Below, piece after piece: positions 1 through 10,110 of a stretch of DNA of 64,000 nt. The DNA is taken from NCBI GenBank assembly GCA_917880885.1, contig OU862916.1:49574831-49638830 (forward strand). Reading direction: 5' to 3'. How positions within the stretch are numbered: the first letter of the stretch is position 1; the number at the start of each line of letters is the position of its first letter. Position numbers and translations under genes: made by a program. The notes below the pieces were generated by a model. It saw only the letters and a list, made by a program, of their open reading frames with translations. It was not told where the DNA came from and did no database searches. The DNA is from Limnephilus marmoratus (taxonomy: Eukaryota > Arthropoda > Insecta > Trichoptera > Limnephilidae).

Positions 1-74
1 GATGCCATAGTCTCACTGGCTTCAGACGGGAGCAGTTGGGACTCTTGTGCGGTATTCATATAAAAAAAAATTGA
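1..74 (+). mobile_element. SINE-A, 3' end fragment (cut by window edge)
   Basis: The window opens inside the 3' body of a dispersed repeat. It has the conserved block GATGCCATAGTCTCACTGGC, then CTTCAGACGGGAGCAG, and ends in TATTCAT plus an A-rich tail. The same block occurs at 36650, 47715 and 51540. The tRNA-like head lies outside the window. Confidence 0.7.
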
Positions 75-82
75 AAAAAAAC

Positions 83-175
83 TTAAAAAAGAGCCACCGG
101 AGACCAAAATTTCATTTACACTTCTTACTCCAAATAAATTAATGACAGAAATCACTGGTTAAAGTGATATGCTGA
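83..175. repeat. Family D inverted-repeat element, one arm
   Basis: CACCGGAGACCAAAATTTCA followed by ACTCCAAATAAATTAATGAC matches, in reverse complement, the arm at 23775-23885 and both arms of the element at 13045-13350. Only one arm is recognisable here. It directly follows the SINE-A tail. The rest of 176-432 is AT-rich with nothing recognisable. Confidence 0.5.
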
Positions 176-432
176 GGTTACTATTTATTGCATATTGGAG
201 AAAACACCGATACAGACAGTAATTATTAATTAATATAAAAGACTATATTAAAAGGTATGTGGAGAATTCGCTAGCATCCAAATGATTTCTCAAAAAATAA
301 CTTAGAAGCGGATAAATCAGTAAAAAAAGCTTCATAAATATTTTTTACATAAATTTAAGAGAAAAAAATATACAAGAAAATTACCTTAAATGGTAAAATG
401 GGAGAAAGTGCACAATGTTTGTAAATAAATCA

Positions 433-894
433 TCTATAATATAAAAATGAATCGCTGAATGCGTTGCTAAGCGCATAACTTTCGAACAACTACACCAAAT
501 TGGAAAAATCTTTTTTTTGTGTGTTCGTTATTGTCAGGACAAGGTTTTTATAAAACTTCCGGTGAGCTCTGGCATTATGAAATGTGTATAAAAAAGCGGC
601 TATTGCCATGGAAAGCGGGAGGGAGGGAGAGATGGGGGAGGGGAACCAGGGAGGGGGAGGGGAACCTGGGAGGAGGGAGGAAGACCTGGGAGGAGGGAGG
701 AAGACCTGGGAGGGAGGAGGGGAACCTGGAAGGGGGGAGAGGAACTCGGGAGGGGGGTTCGCGTGACGGGGGAAGGGGGGGGGGGGTGTGGAGTGGGTAG
801 AGGGAAGGTGGAGGTGACGGAGTGGGAAAAGACACGTAGGGAGAAACAATTTGTTAATTAAATGGCTTAGCAACGCATGCCGGGAACCAGCTAG
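433..894 (+). mobile_element. Short non-autonomous Helitron, complete (462 bp)
   Basis: The left end reads TCTATAATATAAAAATGAAT and the right end GCCGGGAACCAGCTAG. The flanks are A on the left and T on the right, giving the A^T insertion, 5'-TC and CTAG-3' hallmarks of Helitrons. There is no coding capacity. The middle (about 615-790) is an almost pure G/A tract of GGGAGG-type runs on this strand. Relatives with the same ends are at 16921-17417 and, inverted, at 48866-49287. The small open frames inside are products of the purine tract. Confidence 0.75.
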
Positions 895-1921
895 TTACAA
901 ATAATTTTCAGTCGAGTACGTCCCTTAAAACCCTACATAAACAAATAGGTATATTTTTTACATTACATCCACACAAGAGGCCCCGTGAAAAATAATTCCT
1001 CTCAGGGTTTATGTCACCTTTGGGGTTGCTGAGTCCAGGAAATTTCTTATAAAAGAAAGTAACTATTCAACTAACTTCAGTATACTTAATACTTCATATA
1101 ATTATTATTAAAAAAAAATGATTGCATTAATGTACTGTACGCCCTCTCTATCCTTAAGAGAATGCTTTTAATGAAAGTTTAGTAGATTATAATCTTAAGT
1201 TGTAAAATAACTTATTGCAAAACCTAATTCTCATTTGCATGCACATAAAAAGATACAATAATAAAAATAATAATGATAAAACTCATTGTTACGTGACTTA
1301 CTCATTCTAAAGCCACGTAAAAGTGGATGCATTTCCATTGAAAGACTTCCAGCTTCCCACTTGGTAATTTGCGGATGGGCACTTAAACTCAAGTGTTACC
1401 AGACGCAAAATTAAATATGCATATAAAAATAATATTTAGAGCCTTCGCTCGGGGATTCTTATTATCGGGAACAAGAGGTAGGGCAGTTGGCAGTTGTTAA
1501 AGTGGCAACAATGTCGCCACAATGGACGGGACAGGGTCTCGTTGGCTCATAATGGCCGGCGTAATTAAACCCGAGTGAGGACCCCCCCAAACGGACGTAA
1601 AATACTCATAAAACCCGCGGAAACCCGCACAACTTGCGGCCAACTGAGTTATTATCGACTGAGGTAGGAAATTGTAGCACTAAATGTTGTAAACGACTGC
1701 GAACTGGGTATTGTAGCGCACTGTAATAATTTGATAATTCTGGGAGTGGAAAAATAATAGTACCTAGTACTTAATAGTGAGTGTGAATGGAAATTTATTT
1801 GAAAACTAGCGCCGACTGGTGAAAAATCGCGGGATATTATAATTCAAATTTTGAAAAAGCAATAATTTTTTTGTGTTGAAATATTAAATAACAGGTAAAC
1901 AAACAAAAAAATCAACACTCA
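895..1921. other. No gene seen; unsourced sequence with a GC-richer block
   Basis: Both strands lack a long open frame. About 1320-1720 is less AT-rich than its surroundings and matches no repeat found elsewhere in the window. It may be host intergenic, intronic or regulatory DNA. Confidence 0.4.
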
Positions 1922-2524
1922 GGACGGGTCGTTTCAAAAAATTTAAACCATTCATCAAATATTTTTAGTTAATTTTAACGTTCTCTGTAAATTGCATTCA
2001 AATTATATTAATATACAGGGTGTCCGGGGGTAATGTGCATTAACTTCGGGAGGTGATTTTACATGATAGTATAAGTAAAAAAGATAAATAACTTTTTTCG
2101 AAATTCCAACTTATAGAGGTAGTTTTGAGGTAAAAAGGTAAAATTAGTCCGGCGTGTGCGGCCAGATTTATTATTTTCCGCTGTTACGATACGGGCCAAT
2201 CCCAATCGAGTCGGGCGCCCGGCAGGCTCTCAGCAAGTAAGATCGTACCTCACACCAAGGATTTTAAGTAGGTACGTCTTTTTGTATGAGGAAAAAAAAA
2301 GTTGGAAAAAAAAGAAAAAGTTTATCTTTTTTACTCGTACCATCATGTAGAATCACCTCCCGAAGTTAATGCACTTTTCCCCCCGACACCCTGTATAATT
2401 ACATGTCAGTGGCTTCAAAAAACTGAAATAATCACAGAACTTGAAAAGAGCTTACACAGAACGTGAAAATTAACTTAAAATATTTGATGAATAAATTGTT
2501 AATATATGTTGAAACAACACGTCC
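1922..2524. mobile_element. Family E long-inverted-repeat element, split by another element
   Basis: The left arm GGACGGGTCGTTTCAAAAAA continues through CATCAAATATTTTTAGTTAA. It is repeated in reverse complement at 2420-2524, which ends TTGAAACAACACGTCC. Inverted similarity extends some 70-100 bp. A second copy is at 20857-21065. Without the 378-bp insertion at 2016-2393 this element would be about 225 bp. It is a MITE-like foldback with no coding capacity; I cannot name the superfamily and see no clean target duplication. Confidence 0.6.
2016..2393. mobile_element. MITE with about 100-bp inverted repeats, TATA flanks (378 bp)
   Basis: The ends begin CAGGGTGTCCGGGGGTAA and are inverted at the right as ACACCCTG; TATA lies on both sides (2012-2015 and 2394-2397). 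The inverted repeats continue through AACTTCGGGAGGTGATT and AAAAAAGATAAATAACTTTT. A second copy of the same size is at 59037-59413 with the same TATA flanks. Either the target duplication is TATA, or it is TA with element ends starting TA. No transposase is encoded. It sits in the loop of the family E element. Confidence 0.75.
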
Positions 2525-2787
2525 TTAAAGTCAAAGTAAATTCTAGTAAAAGAGTTCATTGAACGGAGTTGCAAACACACAACCGAATTAAGTATTTTAA
2601 ATTTCAGGATGATTTCTTTTGATAATTTTTCGGTTTCAGATAATATTTTATTGTAAAACAGCAATTAAAAATAAAAACAGATAAAATCCTTACAGATCAG
2701 TACTGCAACAATAAAAAAGTCACCTTTGCGAATGGCTCATCTAAGCTAAAGCAATACAATCATGCATAAAAAATGGGTATAGGTAGA
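2525..2787. other. No gene seen
   Basis: AT-rich sequence between the family E element and SINE-B, without a recognisable family. Confidence 0.3.
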
Positions 2788-3164
2788 CCCGCCTCGGGTA
2801 CCATTTATTGGATTGTAACACTTCTGCCATAGGTGCATCTCTACTTTTGGTGACTTAGCAGGAATGCTCGGGTTCATGGGGTGGATGCGTCTGTCCACTA
2901 ACTGCATGACCGTGAGAGACCTTTTGACCTCTCCAGCCAGACTCTCTCGATTCATCGCTCCGCACCGCAGTGGAAGGGATTGACTCATACTTTTAGCACT
3001 CCTGGACACACTGATCTCCAGATTTCTACCCACCCCTCATAACCTTTTCCTTCGTAGAACTTCTTCTCAATTTTTTAATTTAAAAGACGCTCCACACATT
3101 ATCCCCAAAGATGACATACACCCTTTATTCAGGGCCTCCTGTGTGAAGTTAACGTAAACAAATT
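2788..3164 (+). mobile_element. SINE-B copy, near full length
   Basis: It carries the SINE-B core GGTGACTTAGCAGGAATGCT, GGGTTCATGGGGTGGATG, TTTTGACCTCTCCAGCCAGA and ACACACTGATCTCCAGATTT. The 3' tail is CAGGGCCTCCTGTGTGAAGT plus AACGTAAACAAA. That tail is also the 3' end of LINE-K (12976-13033, 49629-49699). The apparent small minus-strand frame across it is a shadow. Confidence 0.75.
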
Positions 3165-3204
3165 AATATAATTATTATAGTTTGTGATATATTATTGTGA
3201 CATA

Positions 3205-3364
3205 TTAAAATCATACTACTCGTAATATTATAAATGCGAAAGTGCGTGTTTGTTTGTTACGCTGTCACGCCTAAACCACTAAACCGATTTTAAAAATTCT
3301 TTCACCATTATAATGCTACATTAACAGCGAGTAACACAGGCAGTACATATTGATAAGCTCTGGC
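3205..3364 (+). mobile_element. Helitron-like or Lep1-like 5' segment
   Basis: ACTCGTAATATTATAAATGC, then GAAAGTGCGTGTTTGTTTG and CTAAACCACTAAACCGATTT, is the style of opening found in very abundant insect non-autonomous Helitron-like repeats. The 3' end is not recognised. Confidence 0.4.
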
Positions 3365-3665
3365 GCAATGAATTTTTTTATTTATTTATTTTCGGGAAAT
3401 CGACAGTTTACATTTTTACAGTTTGTACATGTTTGTATAGCCAAAATAAAACCAATTATGGATTTCCTCCATGTGACTTTACCTCTGATTAACAGCATAA
3501 TAAAAAAAATTAAATAATAAATTTATAATAAAGCATTATGAGATCAAAAATTTTATAAAACAAAAGATTAAGTATATAAAACTAAAATTTACATAAAACA
3601 TAAAATATCAATAGATAAAATATCAATTATCAATTATAAATGTATATAAATTTATAAAATATCAA
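3365..3665 (-). mobile_element. AT-rich stretch, possible LINE 3' untranslated remnant
   Basis: It begins with (TTTA)-type repeats, as the minus-strand LINE tails at 25976 and 42475 do. It then runs through AT-rich sequence with direct repeats of TAAAATATCAATTATAAAT near 3605-3670. No coding remnant is visible. The LINE reading rests on the tail only. Confidence 0.2.
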
Positions 3666-3873
3666 TTATAAATGAAAATGTGTGTATTTCATATATTTTA
3701 TCGGCAGGGAGGAAAGGCAGGGGAAAGGTGGGGTTTGCGGAGGGAGAAGAGATGAGGGAGGGGGAAGGCGAGGAGGGTGGAAGGGAATGGGGATGCACGG
3801 GAAAGGACATGCAGGGAGAATCAATTTATTTCTTTGAATGGCATTTCAAAGCATGCCGGGTACCTGCTAGCAA
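3666..3873 (+). mobile_element. Helitron 3' portion with purine tract
   Basis: It is a GGGAGG/GGAAGG-rich segment followed by CATGCAGGGAGAATCAATTT and a terminus GCCGGGTACCTGCTAG. It matches the right half of the Helitrons at 433-894 and 16921-17417. The 5' TC end is absent, so it is truncated. Confidence 0.55.
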
Positions 3874-4331
3874 CGTATAAAACCGAAAGATCCGCGGTGA
3901 AATAAGGAACTACAATTTATTAGAAAAAAAAAACTGTGGAAATGTACGTTAGCATCACAAGGTATTTCGTCATTTGAATACCTTTCGGCAGAGACAATAT
4001 AGTTCAGCCTTGTGATTCACAAGCCTTGTGTGGTCCTGTGTTGTCAGTGAAGAAAACATCCTTACATCCTAGAGAGTCTAAATGAGAAAAAAGTAATCGA
4101 TAAAATTACATTAATAATGACATTGATGGTCCTTACAGATGTGTGGTATTATTATCAATAAATGTAAAGGTCAAAAATTCAATTAAAGAAAATAATTCGC
4201 AGCACCACGATCGATGTAATGCACAACGAAAAAATAATGGCTTTAAATTTCAATAATTTGTTTTCAAGGACATATTATTATTTCTAGGTAGGTATACCCT
4301 ACCGTATACAGGTGAAATTAAAGTTTAGTAA

Positions 4332-4604
4332 GGCTATATAGCAAGACCATTTTTATATTTTTTATGCGATATTGCATGCGAGGCCAAGCTACCCAGAGTC
4401 AGTGGGACTAAGGCATTTGGGAAGCATGTAAGTGGTTATTCAAAGCTAGCTACTAAATGTAAATTTAAGGCTCTGCAACCGGGCCCGAAAAGAAGAAGAT
4501 GGAGAGATATGAAATTACGAATGTTAGAGGAGAAAGCTAACATTTACAGCGACAAAATCTATGCGAAAATGGCGAAAATGTTTAATAAAACACGACTCGT
4601 TTAA
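4332..4604 (+). CDS. Open frame of about 90 codons without start; unrecognised
   Basis: One frame is open from just after TAA at 4329-4331 to a TAA at 4602-4604 and has no ATG near its beginning. The translated part is strikingly basic and charged: it contains PGPKRRRWRD about two-thirds along, then LRMLEEKANIYSDKIYAKMA. A pyrimidine-rich stretch (4350-4364) upstream of GCGAG at 4378-4382 could be a splice acceptor, which would make this a terminal exon. I recognise no family. A transposon relic or chance are the alternatives; 90 open codons in AT-rich DNA is suggestive but not proof. Confidence 0.25.
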   Translation, partial: GYIARPFLYFLCDIACEAKLPRVSGTKAFGKHVSGYSKLATKCKFKALQPGPKRRRWRDMKLRMLEEKANIYSDKIYAKMAKMFNKTRLV

Positions 4605-5425
4605 AATAGAGCAAAAATCTCGCGGGCATTATCTTAAACAGTATTTAAAGAAACACTGTGAATTTTTTCATACATATAACTTGTAAAATAACTGAAACAA
4701 ACGTGTTAATAATAATTTTTGGAGCATAATTTGCGATTTTTTTCTATCGAGGGAATTTTATATAATTTGCGTTTCGGCGCGGGCTAAATTAGATATTATC
4801 TTCAAGAATAACATATATATTTTTAATAGCTTTAAAACTTACCGTGTTTAAGGCAAATATGTAATAAATCGGTACAAATCCGGGTTGCGGGCCCTTAAAA
4901 CAATGTTTCTATTTTGCAGCGTGAAAGATATCGATTAGTAAACGTATGCATTTGACGAAATTATAATTTATTTAAATATTTTATGAAAGAACCCACAGTT
5001 AATTAAGGCAAAAAGCATAATGACCTTCAAAGATTTAAGTTAAGTTAATTTACTAACAAATCATTATGCCGTTTATTTTCGGGTTTGGTAGAGAGAATAG
5101 ATGCCACGCGCTCCTTGCATTTTCCACATCAAACACTTGTCTGTTGTTCTGACCCTAAACGCGACCACTCCCAAGATTTGATCGATTTGACGGAATGCCT
5201 ACCTGGGATATTCATTTTAACAACTTCTATTGTATTACGTCAAAAAATATTAAATGACTAAACATTTCGAAAGCAAAATTTGAATTACGTTTTAAGAAAA
5301 CCCTGCACCAAAATAATTTAACCCTTCATGGAGGTCGCCGTAAATCTTAATCGGTAAGGGTTTACACCGCGGTCAAAGCGTTAACTTTGACATCTCCAAA
5401 CACCAACAGATTTTTTGAATAGGGT
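4605..5425. other. No gene seen; unsourced sequence
   Basis: AT-rich. It has no frame of note and no match to the repeat families of this window. 3874-4331, upstream of the open frame, is similar. Confidence 0.35.
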
Positions 5426-5429
5426 GTAA

Positions 5430-6056
5430 AAACTTTAATTTACATGGGTGGGCTGACACACATAACAAACTTTAATTTGCATCGGTAGGCTGACGCACAT
5501 AAAAAAAACTTTAAATAACATCGGTGGGCTGACGCATGTAAACTTTAATTTACATAGGTGGGCTAAGGCACATGCAAAAACTTAATATACATCGGTGGGC
5601 TGACTTACAAAAAAAACTTTAATTTCCGTCTTTGGGTTGACGCTCATATAAAAACTTTAATTTACATCGGTGGGCTGAGGCACATGCAAAAACTTAAATT
5701 TACGTCGGTGGGTTGACGCTTATATAAAAACCTTAATTTACATCGTTGGACTGAGGTACAAAAAAAACTTTAATTTACATCGGTGGGCTGAGACTAAAAA
5801 AACTCTAATTTACATCGGAGGGCTGACGAACATAAAAAACTTCGATTTACATCGATGGGTTGAGGCACAAAAAAAACTTTAATTTACATCGATGGGCTGA
5901 GGCACAAAAGAAACTTTAATTTAAATCGGTGGGCTGAGACTAAAAAAAAAATTAATTTACATCGGAGGGCTGACGAACATAAAAACTTAGATTTACATCG
6001 ATGGGCTGACGAACATAAAAACATAATAATTTATATCGGTGGGCGGACGAAAAATT
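5430..6056. repeat. Minisatellite, 17 units of 34-39 bp
   Basis: Imperfect tandem units follow the pattern AACTTTAATTTACATCGGTG then GGCTGACGCACATAAAA. I count 17 units. Units ending GAGACTAAAA, with a following TCGGAGGGCTGACGAACAT unit, recur four units apart near 5785-5880 and 5930-6030. This points to a higher-order repeat and growth by block duplication. There is no coding capacity and no inverted partner array nearby. Confidence 0.85.
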
Positions 6057-6764
6057 CTTTTAAAAACTAGAAAATCCAAACGAAAATTTTATCAACACCT
6101 GGAGAGATATTATTGCAAGATCAATCAAACCTAACAATCGATATACTCGTACCAAGACCTAGAGTTGTGAATAATAAAATGAAAAAGCCTCTGTGACGTG
6201 TTTTGACAGGGTGTGAATTGAACAATTATAAAATGTGAAAACCACCGCTTCCGAACAATTATAAAATTTGGAAACCATCCCTTCGTAGTGGCCGTTGTTT
6301 CGCATTGCAAAGAAAAGTACGTTTTTAAGCAACACCGATAAAAATATGAATATAATAAATGGCAATTTAGAAACTAAAGTTCTTTATGAAAAATTATGAA
6401 ACTAAAGTTCTTATTTTTAAAAATTTAATCATGTTAATATTAAGTTCTCCAAGTATTTTATTTTTTATTCTTGTGACAGCTATGTCGGCTTACAAGGCCA
6501 TATTTAAACACTTGTTTCTTGGTTAATTAAAATTAAAAAAATGGAGTTCTACGAATTAAACACAAAAAAAATTAACGCACTTCTTATAAGTTCTTACTTT
6601 ACTGTTAGATTGGTGATTTGTGAAACTCTTCTTCTTTTGAAAAGGTTAAATTTGAATCATAGGGCAAGAAAGACTAAGATTAATTAATAAAAACACATAC
6701 ATTAAAAAAAAATCAAATCAATTAAAGATAATATGGTAAGTCGTAAGGTACCTGTGACCTACAA
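6057..6764. other. No gene; includes a decayed hammerhead-like repeat
   Basis: 6471-6512 (minus) carries the GGCCTTGTAAGCCGA block shared with 34663, 40921 and 58911. The short minus-strand frame at 6159-6365 resembles nothing. The remainder is AT-rich and unassigned. Confidence 0.4.
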
Positions 6765-7480
6765 ACTCGTCGCCCCCGTACAGAAGAGAGTTTTCTGGAA
6801 GAACGGCGCCCTCTGCGTCCGCGGGGAATATACACATGTGCGTAAAGTGATGTGATTCAATCTGTGCCCGAAACCTTATTATCGTCTTAGAAAATATTAA
6901 TCAAAGATAGAGTACACCGGCCAATAAACACAAACAGAATCAGTCCAAACATCCCCGAGGTGGTCTCCATTGGTCACTTCTCCCCTTATCTCCATCGGCA
7001 AACATACATCCCGTAACCTCAAACACATAAACACTGCCCCCTGCCCCCGCTCTGCTCCCCGCCACCCTACCACCCCACTGCCCCGTGAGCTGCCGCCCCA
7101 CCCCAAGGGGAACTATTAACCGGGAGTGGGGCGCACATGGATGTGACACATTAGTAAATGAGCCAACATTCGTTAGGTTTTGCCCGGAAAACTCCAGCGG
7201 GCGTCTCCCTCCTCCGCGCTGCATCCCCGTGCGGCCGTCTCTCTCCGCCAGGATGCCGCTTTGTCTAAGGAAAACTCTTAATAGAGAGCCGCGCATCGGA
7301 GTATTAGTGTGTCTGCACACGTGTGTGGCGTGCAGCTGTGTGCGTGGCTAGGGTAGACGACTCGGAGATCTCGGAAAGAAAGCTCGCCGCCAATGAGAAA
7401 GCTGATGAGATTTTTCTCGCAGTGTTTATAAGACTTTGTTAGCTCCGACACACACATGCACGGGGTTAAAGTGAAATGAG
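6765..7480. other. GC-rich unsourced block, possible conserved or regulatory DNA
   Basis: This is the most GC-rich long stretch of the window, with CpGs, and matches no repeat family here. Overlapping short frames on both strands look like a consequence of GC content: they are proline, arginine and glycine rich and start arbitrarily. It could be a promoter-proximal or conserved noncoding region, or an unrecognised exon. Confidence 0.35.
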
Positions 7481-8515
7481 CAGCCTCGCTTTATTTCCTA
7501 AACATGTGGGTGGTTCACTTACACTCATACAACCTTCTGTATCATCAGCGTACGAGCTCCGAACTAATTCGTTCGCAATTTTTTCCCCGAAAAGAACTCA
7601 AAGAGGAACGTAATTAGGTATAATTTTCAAAGAGATTAATTTATAACGATAATTGGGAGAGCGCTCCTTCGCTCCGAGTATTACGCAGTTAAAACGTATA
7701 ACGACGGAGGAACTAGGAGAAGAAGCTAATTTGTAAAGGACTTTTCTCGTTTCGCATTATTTCACGGCACAAAGAAATACTCGGAACTGTTTGAGAATTC
7801 AATTAAGAGTAATTGGCATAGCTTTGGAACCTACGTAACCTTTCGAGGAGTTTCCCAAATCTTGGAAAATAAGCTGAAACAAATTTACTAACGAGCGATG
7901 GAATCTAATCAGATTGAAACTTTCTAGCAAATAATGGAAAATTAACGAATTCGGAAATTAAAATAAACTTTCGTTCCGATCAGAGAAGAGATTTGATTTG
8001 CCCGTAGAACGTAGGCCCCGATGGCAGAGTTCCGATAACACAATAATGATGTATAAGGCTGGGCTAATTAAATTCTATTCTTTCCCTTCCGTTCTTCACA
8101 ACATCGTACACGAACCCATTTCAGATATTTTGCGTGGGTTAACGTAAAGAAAAATACACGCAGCCTTATCAGCCCCCGATAAATTATTAAAATAAAATAT
8201 TTACGTTACAAAGGATATTGATGGATATTCAAAGATGAGAAATTGTATCTAGCACTACTATTCGGATTTTCCTGGGATTTGAATTGAAAAAGATCGTGGG
8301 AACAATATTATTTATATATTTATTACACGTCCTAATAGGCTTTTATATTATTTGTAACACAGTAAGTACTTTTAAAAACTTTAAAACTAAAACAATAACG
8401 AAAATATAATATAATGAAAAAAAAATGTAACAACAAAAGCATATAAAATAAAAAGAATATGCAATATAAACAAAATTGCAGAAATTATCCAAGACTATTT
8501 GTGTCAAGATGTATA
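7481..8515. other. No gene seen
   Basis: Moderately AT-rich sequence, becoming strongly AT-rich after 8300. No repeat family is recognised. The short minus-strand frame at 8343-8534 is Phe/Tyr/Ile-rich low complexity. Confidence 0.35.
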
Positions 8516-8700
8516 CAAGAATTTGAATAAACAATGTTTATTCAAATTCTTGACACTGCAACGATGTCCGAAACGTTGGCTAAAGAAGGAGGTAGCGCAA
8601 CACGGCACAACACCCCAAAAACAAATAACGAAAATGCCTTTGGCCGTGAAAATCTTAAAAAAAATGTTTATACTGGTTAATCTAAAGGTGAAATATATCT
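8516..8700 (+). mobile_element. Penelope terminal-repeat fragment fused to a perfect palindrome
   Basis: 8516-8533 and 8535-8552 are perfect 18-bp inverted repeats (CAAGAATTTGAATAAACA) with a 1-nt spacer. They are followed at once by CACTGCAACGATGTCCGAAA, CGTTGGCTAAAGAAGGAGG and CAACACCCCAAAAACAAATA. This is the terminal sequence of the Penelope element at 31150-32585, but the CTGATGA half of its hammerhead is missing. Confidence 0.6.
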
Positions 8701-9545
8701 CCTAGATCAGAATATTTATTTCCGAGATTGTGAAGTCTCGGAATCGGGGAATTTCGGTAAGAGAGTGTCCTGGTGTTGTTAAAGTAAAAGAGTAGTAAAT
8801 GTCGGTAAGATCTTTTGGGAATATGGATGTTGATTAATTGAAATAATTCAGAACAGTCAATTTTGCAATAATATTAAATCTGTGGTAATTCTTCTTTCTG
8901 AAAGTATTAATAGGGACATTTTATCCAGTAAGTAATTATAATCAATATATTTCTTAACAGTTCATCGTGTATTTCAAAACTCCACAGCTTATGACGTAAT
9001 ACTTATGTTGATCTAGAAATTCCAGACTCAAAAAGTTGTTTCAATTTCATACCCTCAAAGCTCACCGTTTGTGAGATTCAGTTGGACATTATGTTTATGT
9101 ACCTTACGGAAAAACGTGTCAGTAAATCATCTCATAGAAACAAATTGATTTTGAGAAGTTTCACTCATTCCGTTACAATGAAAAAAAAACATTTTAATTC
9201 AGCACACCGGTATTCTGATGAATTATTACAAATATAAAAGAATCAAAAGCTTTGGAATTTTTCGTGGTAAGTGTCTTAATATTGAGAAAAGCAAGTTTTA
9301 GTATTCAAGTAAGTATGATGTAATAAAACATTGCAAGACTATGTTATGGCTAATTAATATCTACAGTATATAGTGTAACATTTTATAAATAAATAAAATT
9401 TAGTTTTATTGGAAAATGTCTTTTGAAGCTTATACCCAACAATGTAACATTAATCACCGAGAAGAAGATAAAAATAATTAATCTAAATGAAGCATGAAAA
9501 AGAACAAGACAAAGAAAAATAAATTATATAATTCACATGCTGTAT
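8701..9545. other. No gene seen
   Basis: AT-rich unassigned sequence. A short A-rich stretch near 9490 (AAAAAGAACAAGACAAAGA) resembles the SINE-D tail in reverse. Confidence 0.3.
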
Positions 9546-9549
9546 AAGT

Positions 9550-9912
9550 GAAACCTTCAGAAAACTTAAGTAGACAAGAGTGGAAAGACTACGAAGCACT
9601 GCGCGAAGAGACCACCGATTATTCTATCTCATTCTCTCGCAAGCTAAATCCTATAAATGTATGTTATAAAATATTATAATCAGTCTCTTCATTTTCGTGT
9701 CACATTTTCGTCCCGCGAAGAGATGCTTGCAAACATCTTATTTTATTAAAAAAACAACTTCGCGAAGTTATAATAAACTTTTTTTGTAGGTATGTTTGTT
9801 TCTTTTCAGTGTCGCTGTTTTTTGTTTCAGCGAGTTTCAAATTACAACGGTGCTAAAGAAGTTTTTACTTCAAAAGATAATGGTCGCAAAAGGGAATCAA
9901 CCCCAAAATCTC
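9550..9912 (+). repeat. Family C repeat copy, interrupted
   Basis: TAAGTAGACAAGAGTGG, CTCATTCTCTCGCAAGCTAA and GAGTTTCAAATTACAACGGT, then GCTAAAGAAGTTTTTACTTC, match the copies at 59682-60103. Compared with those, 9663-9787 is extra and is flanked by GTATG on both sides. Confidence 0.55.
9663..9787 (+). mobile_element. Small insertion, about 125 bp, with inverted copy at 13778
   Basis: TTATAAAATATTATAATCAG through GTCCCGCGAAGAGATGC to ACTTCGCGAAGTTATAATAA interrupts family C. GTATG flanks it on both sides, so the target duplication is about 5 bp. The same sequence lies reversed at 13778-13912. It contains the perfect 16-bp palindrome AACTTCGCGAAGTT plus flanks. The class is unknown. Confidence 0.5.
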
Positions 9913-10019
9913 TGTTTTACCTGAACACTGCCATAATCCACTCGGCTATTGGAACCTGTTTAATTTTTGAAGATCTCATATTTTAAATTCAGATTTCAAA
10001 ATATTATCATTATTTTATC

Positions 10020-10110
10020 TACTGAGTAGCTTCATTTTCTTTTTTGTGTCTTGTTTTCTTTCATTTTTATCTGGATTTATTAGTATTATCCTTCTTCAAT
10101 AAAAATTGAA
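10020..10110 (+). mobile_element. SINE-D 3' tail fragment
   Basis: TTTTGTGTCTTGTTTTCTTT and TATCCTTCTTCAATAAAAAT match the tail following the tRNA-like head at 61397-61545. The head is absent here. Confidence 0.45.

Noticed and set aside
490..873. Proline/serine-rich frames on both strands of 490-873
   Set aside because: They read through the G/A tract of a short Helitron; overlapping frames in several phases show the same low-complexity character. Same for 14177-14413, 17056-17516 and 48856-49183.
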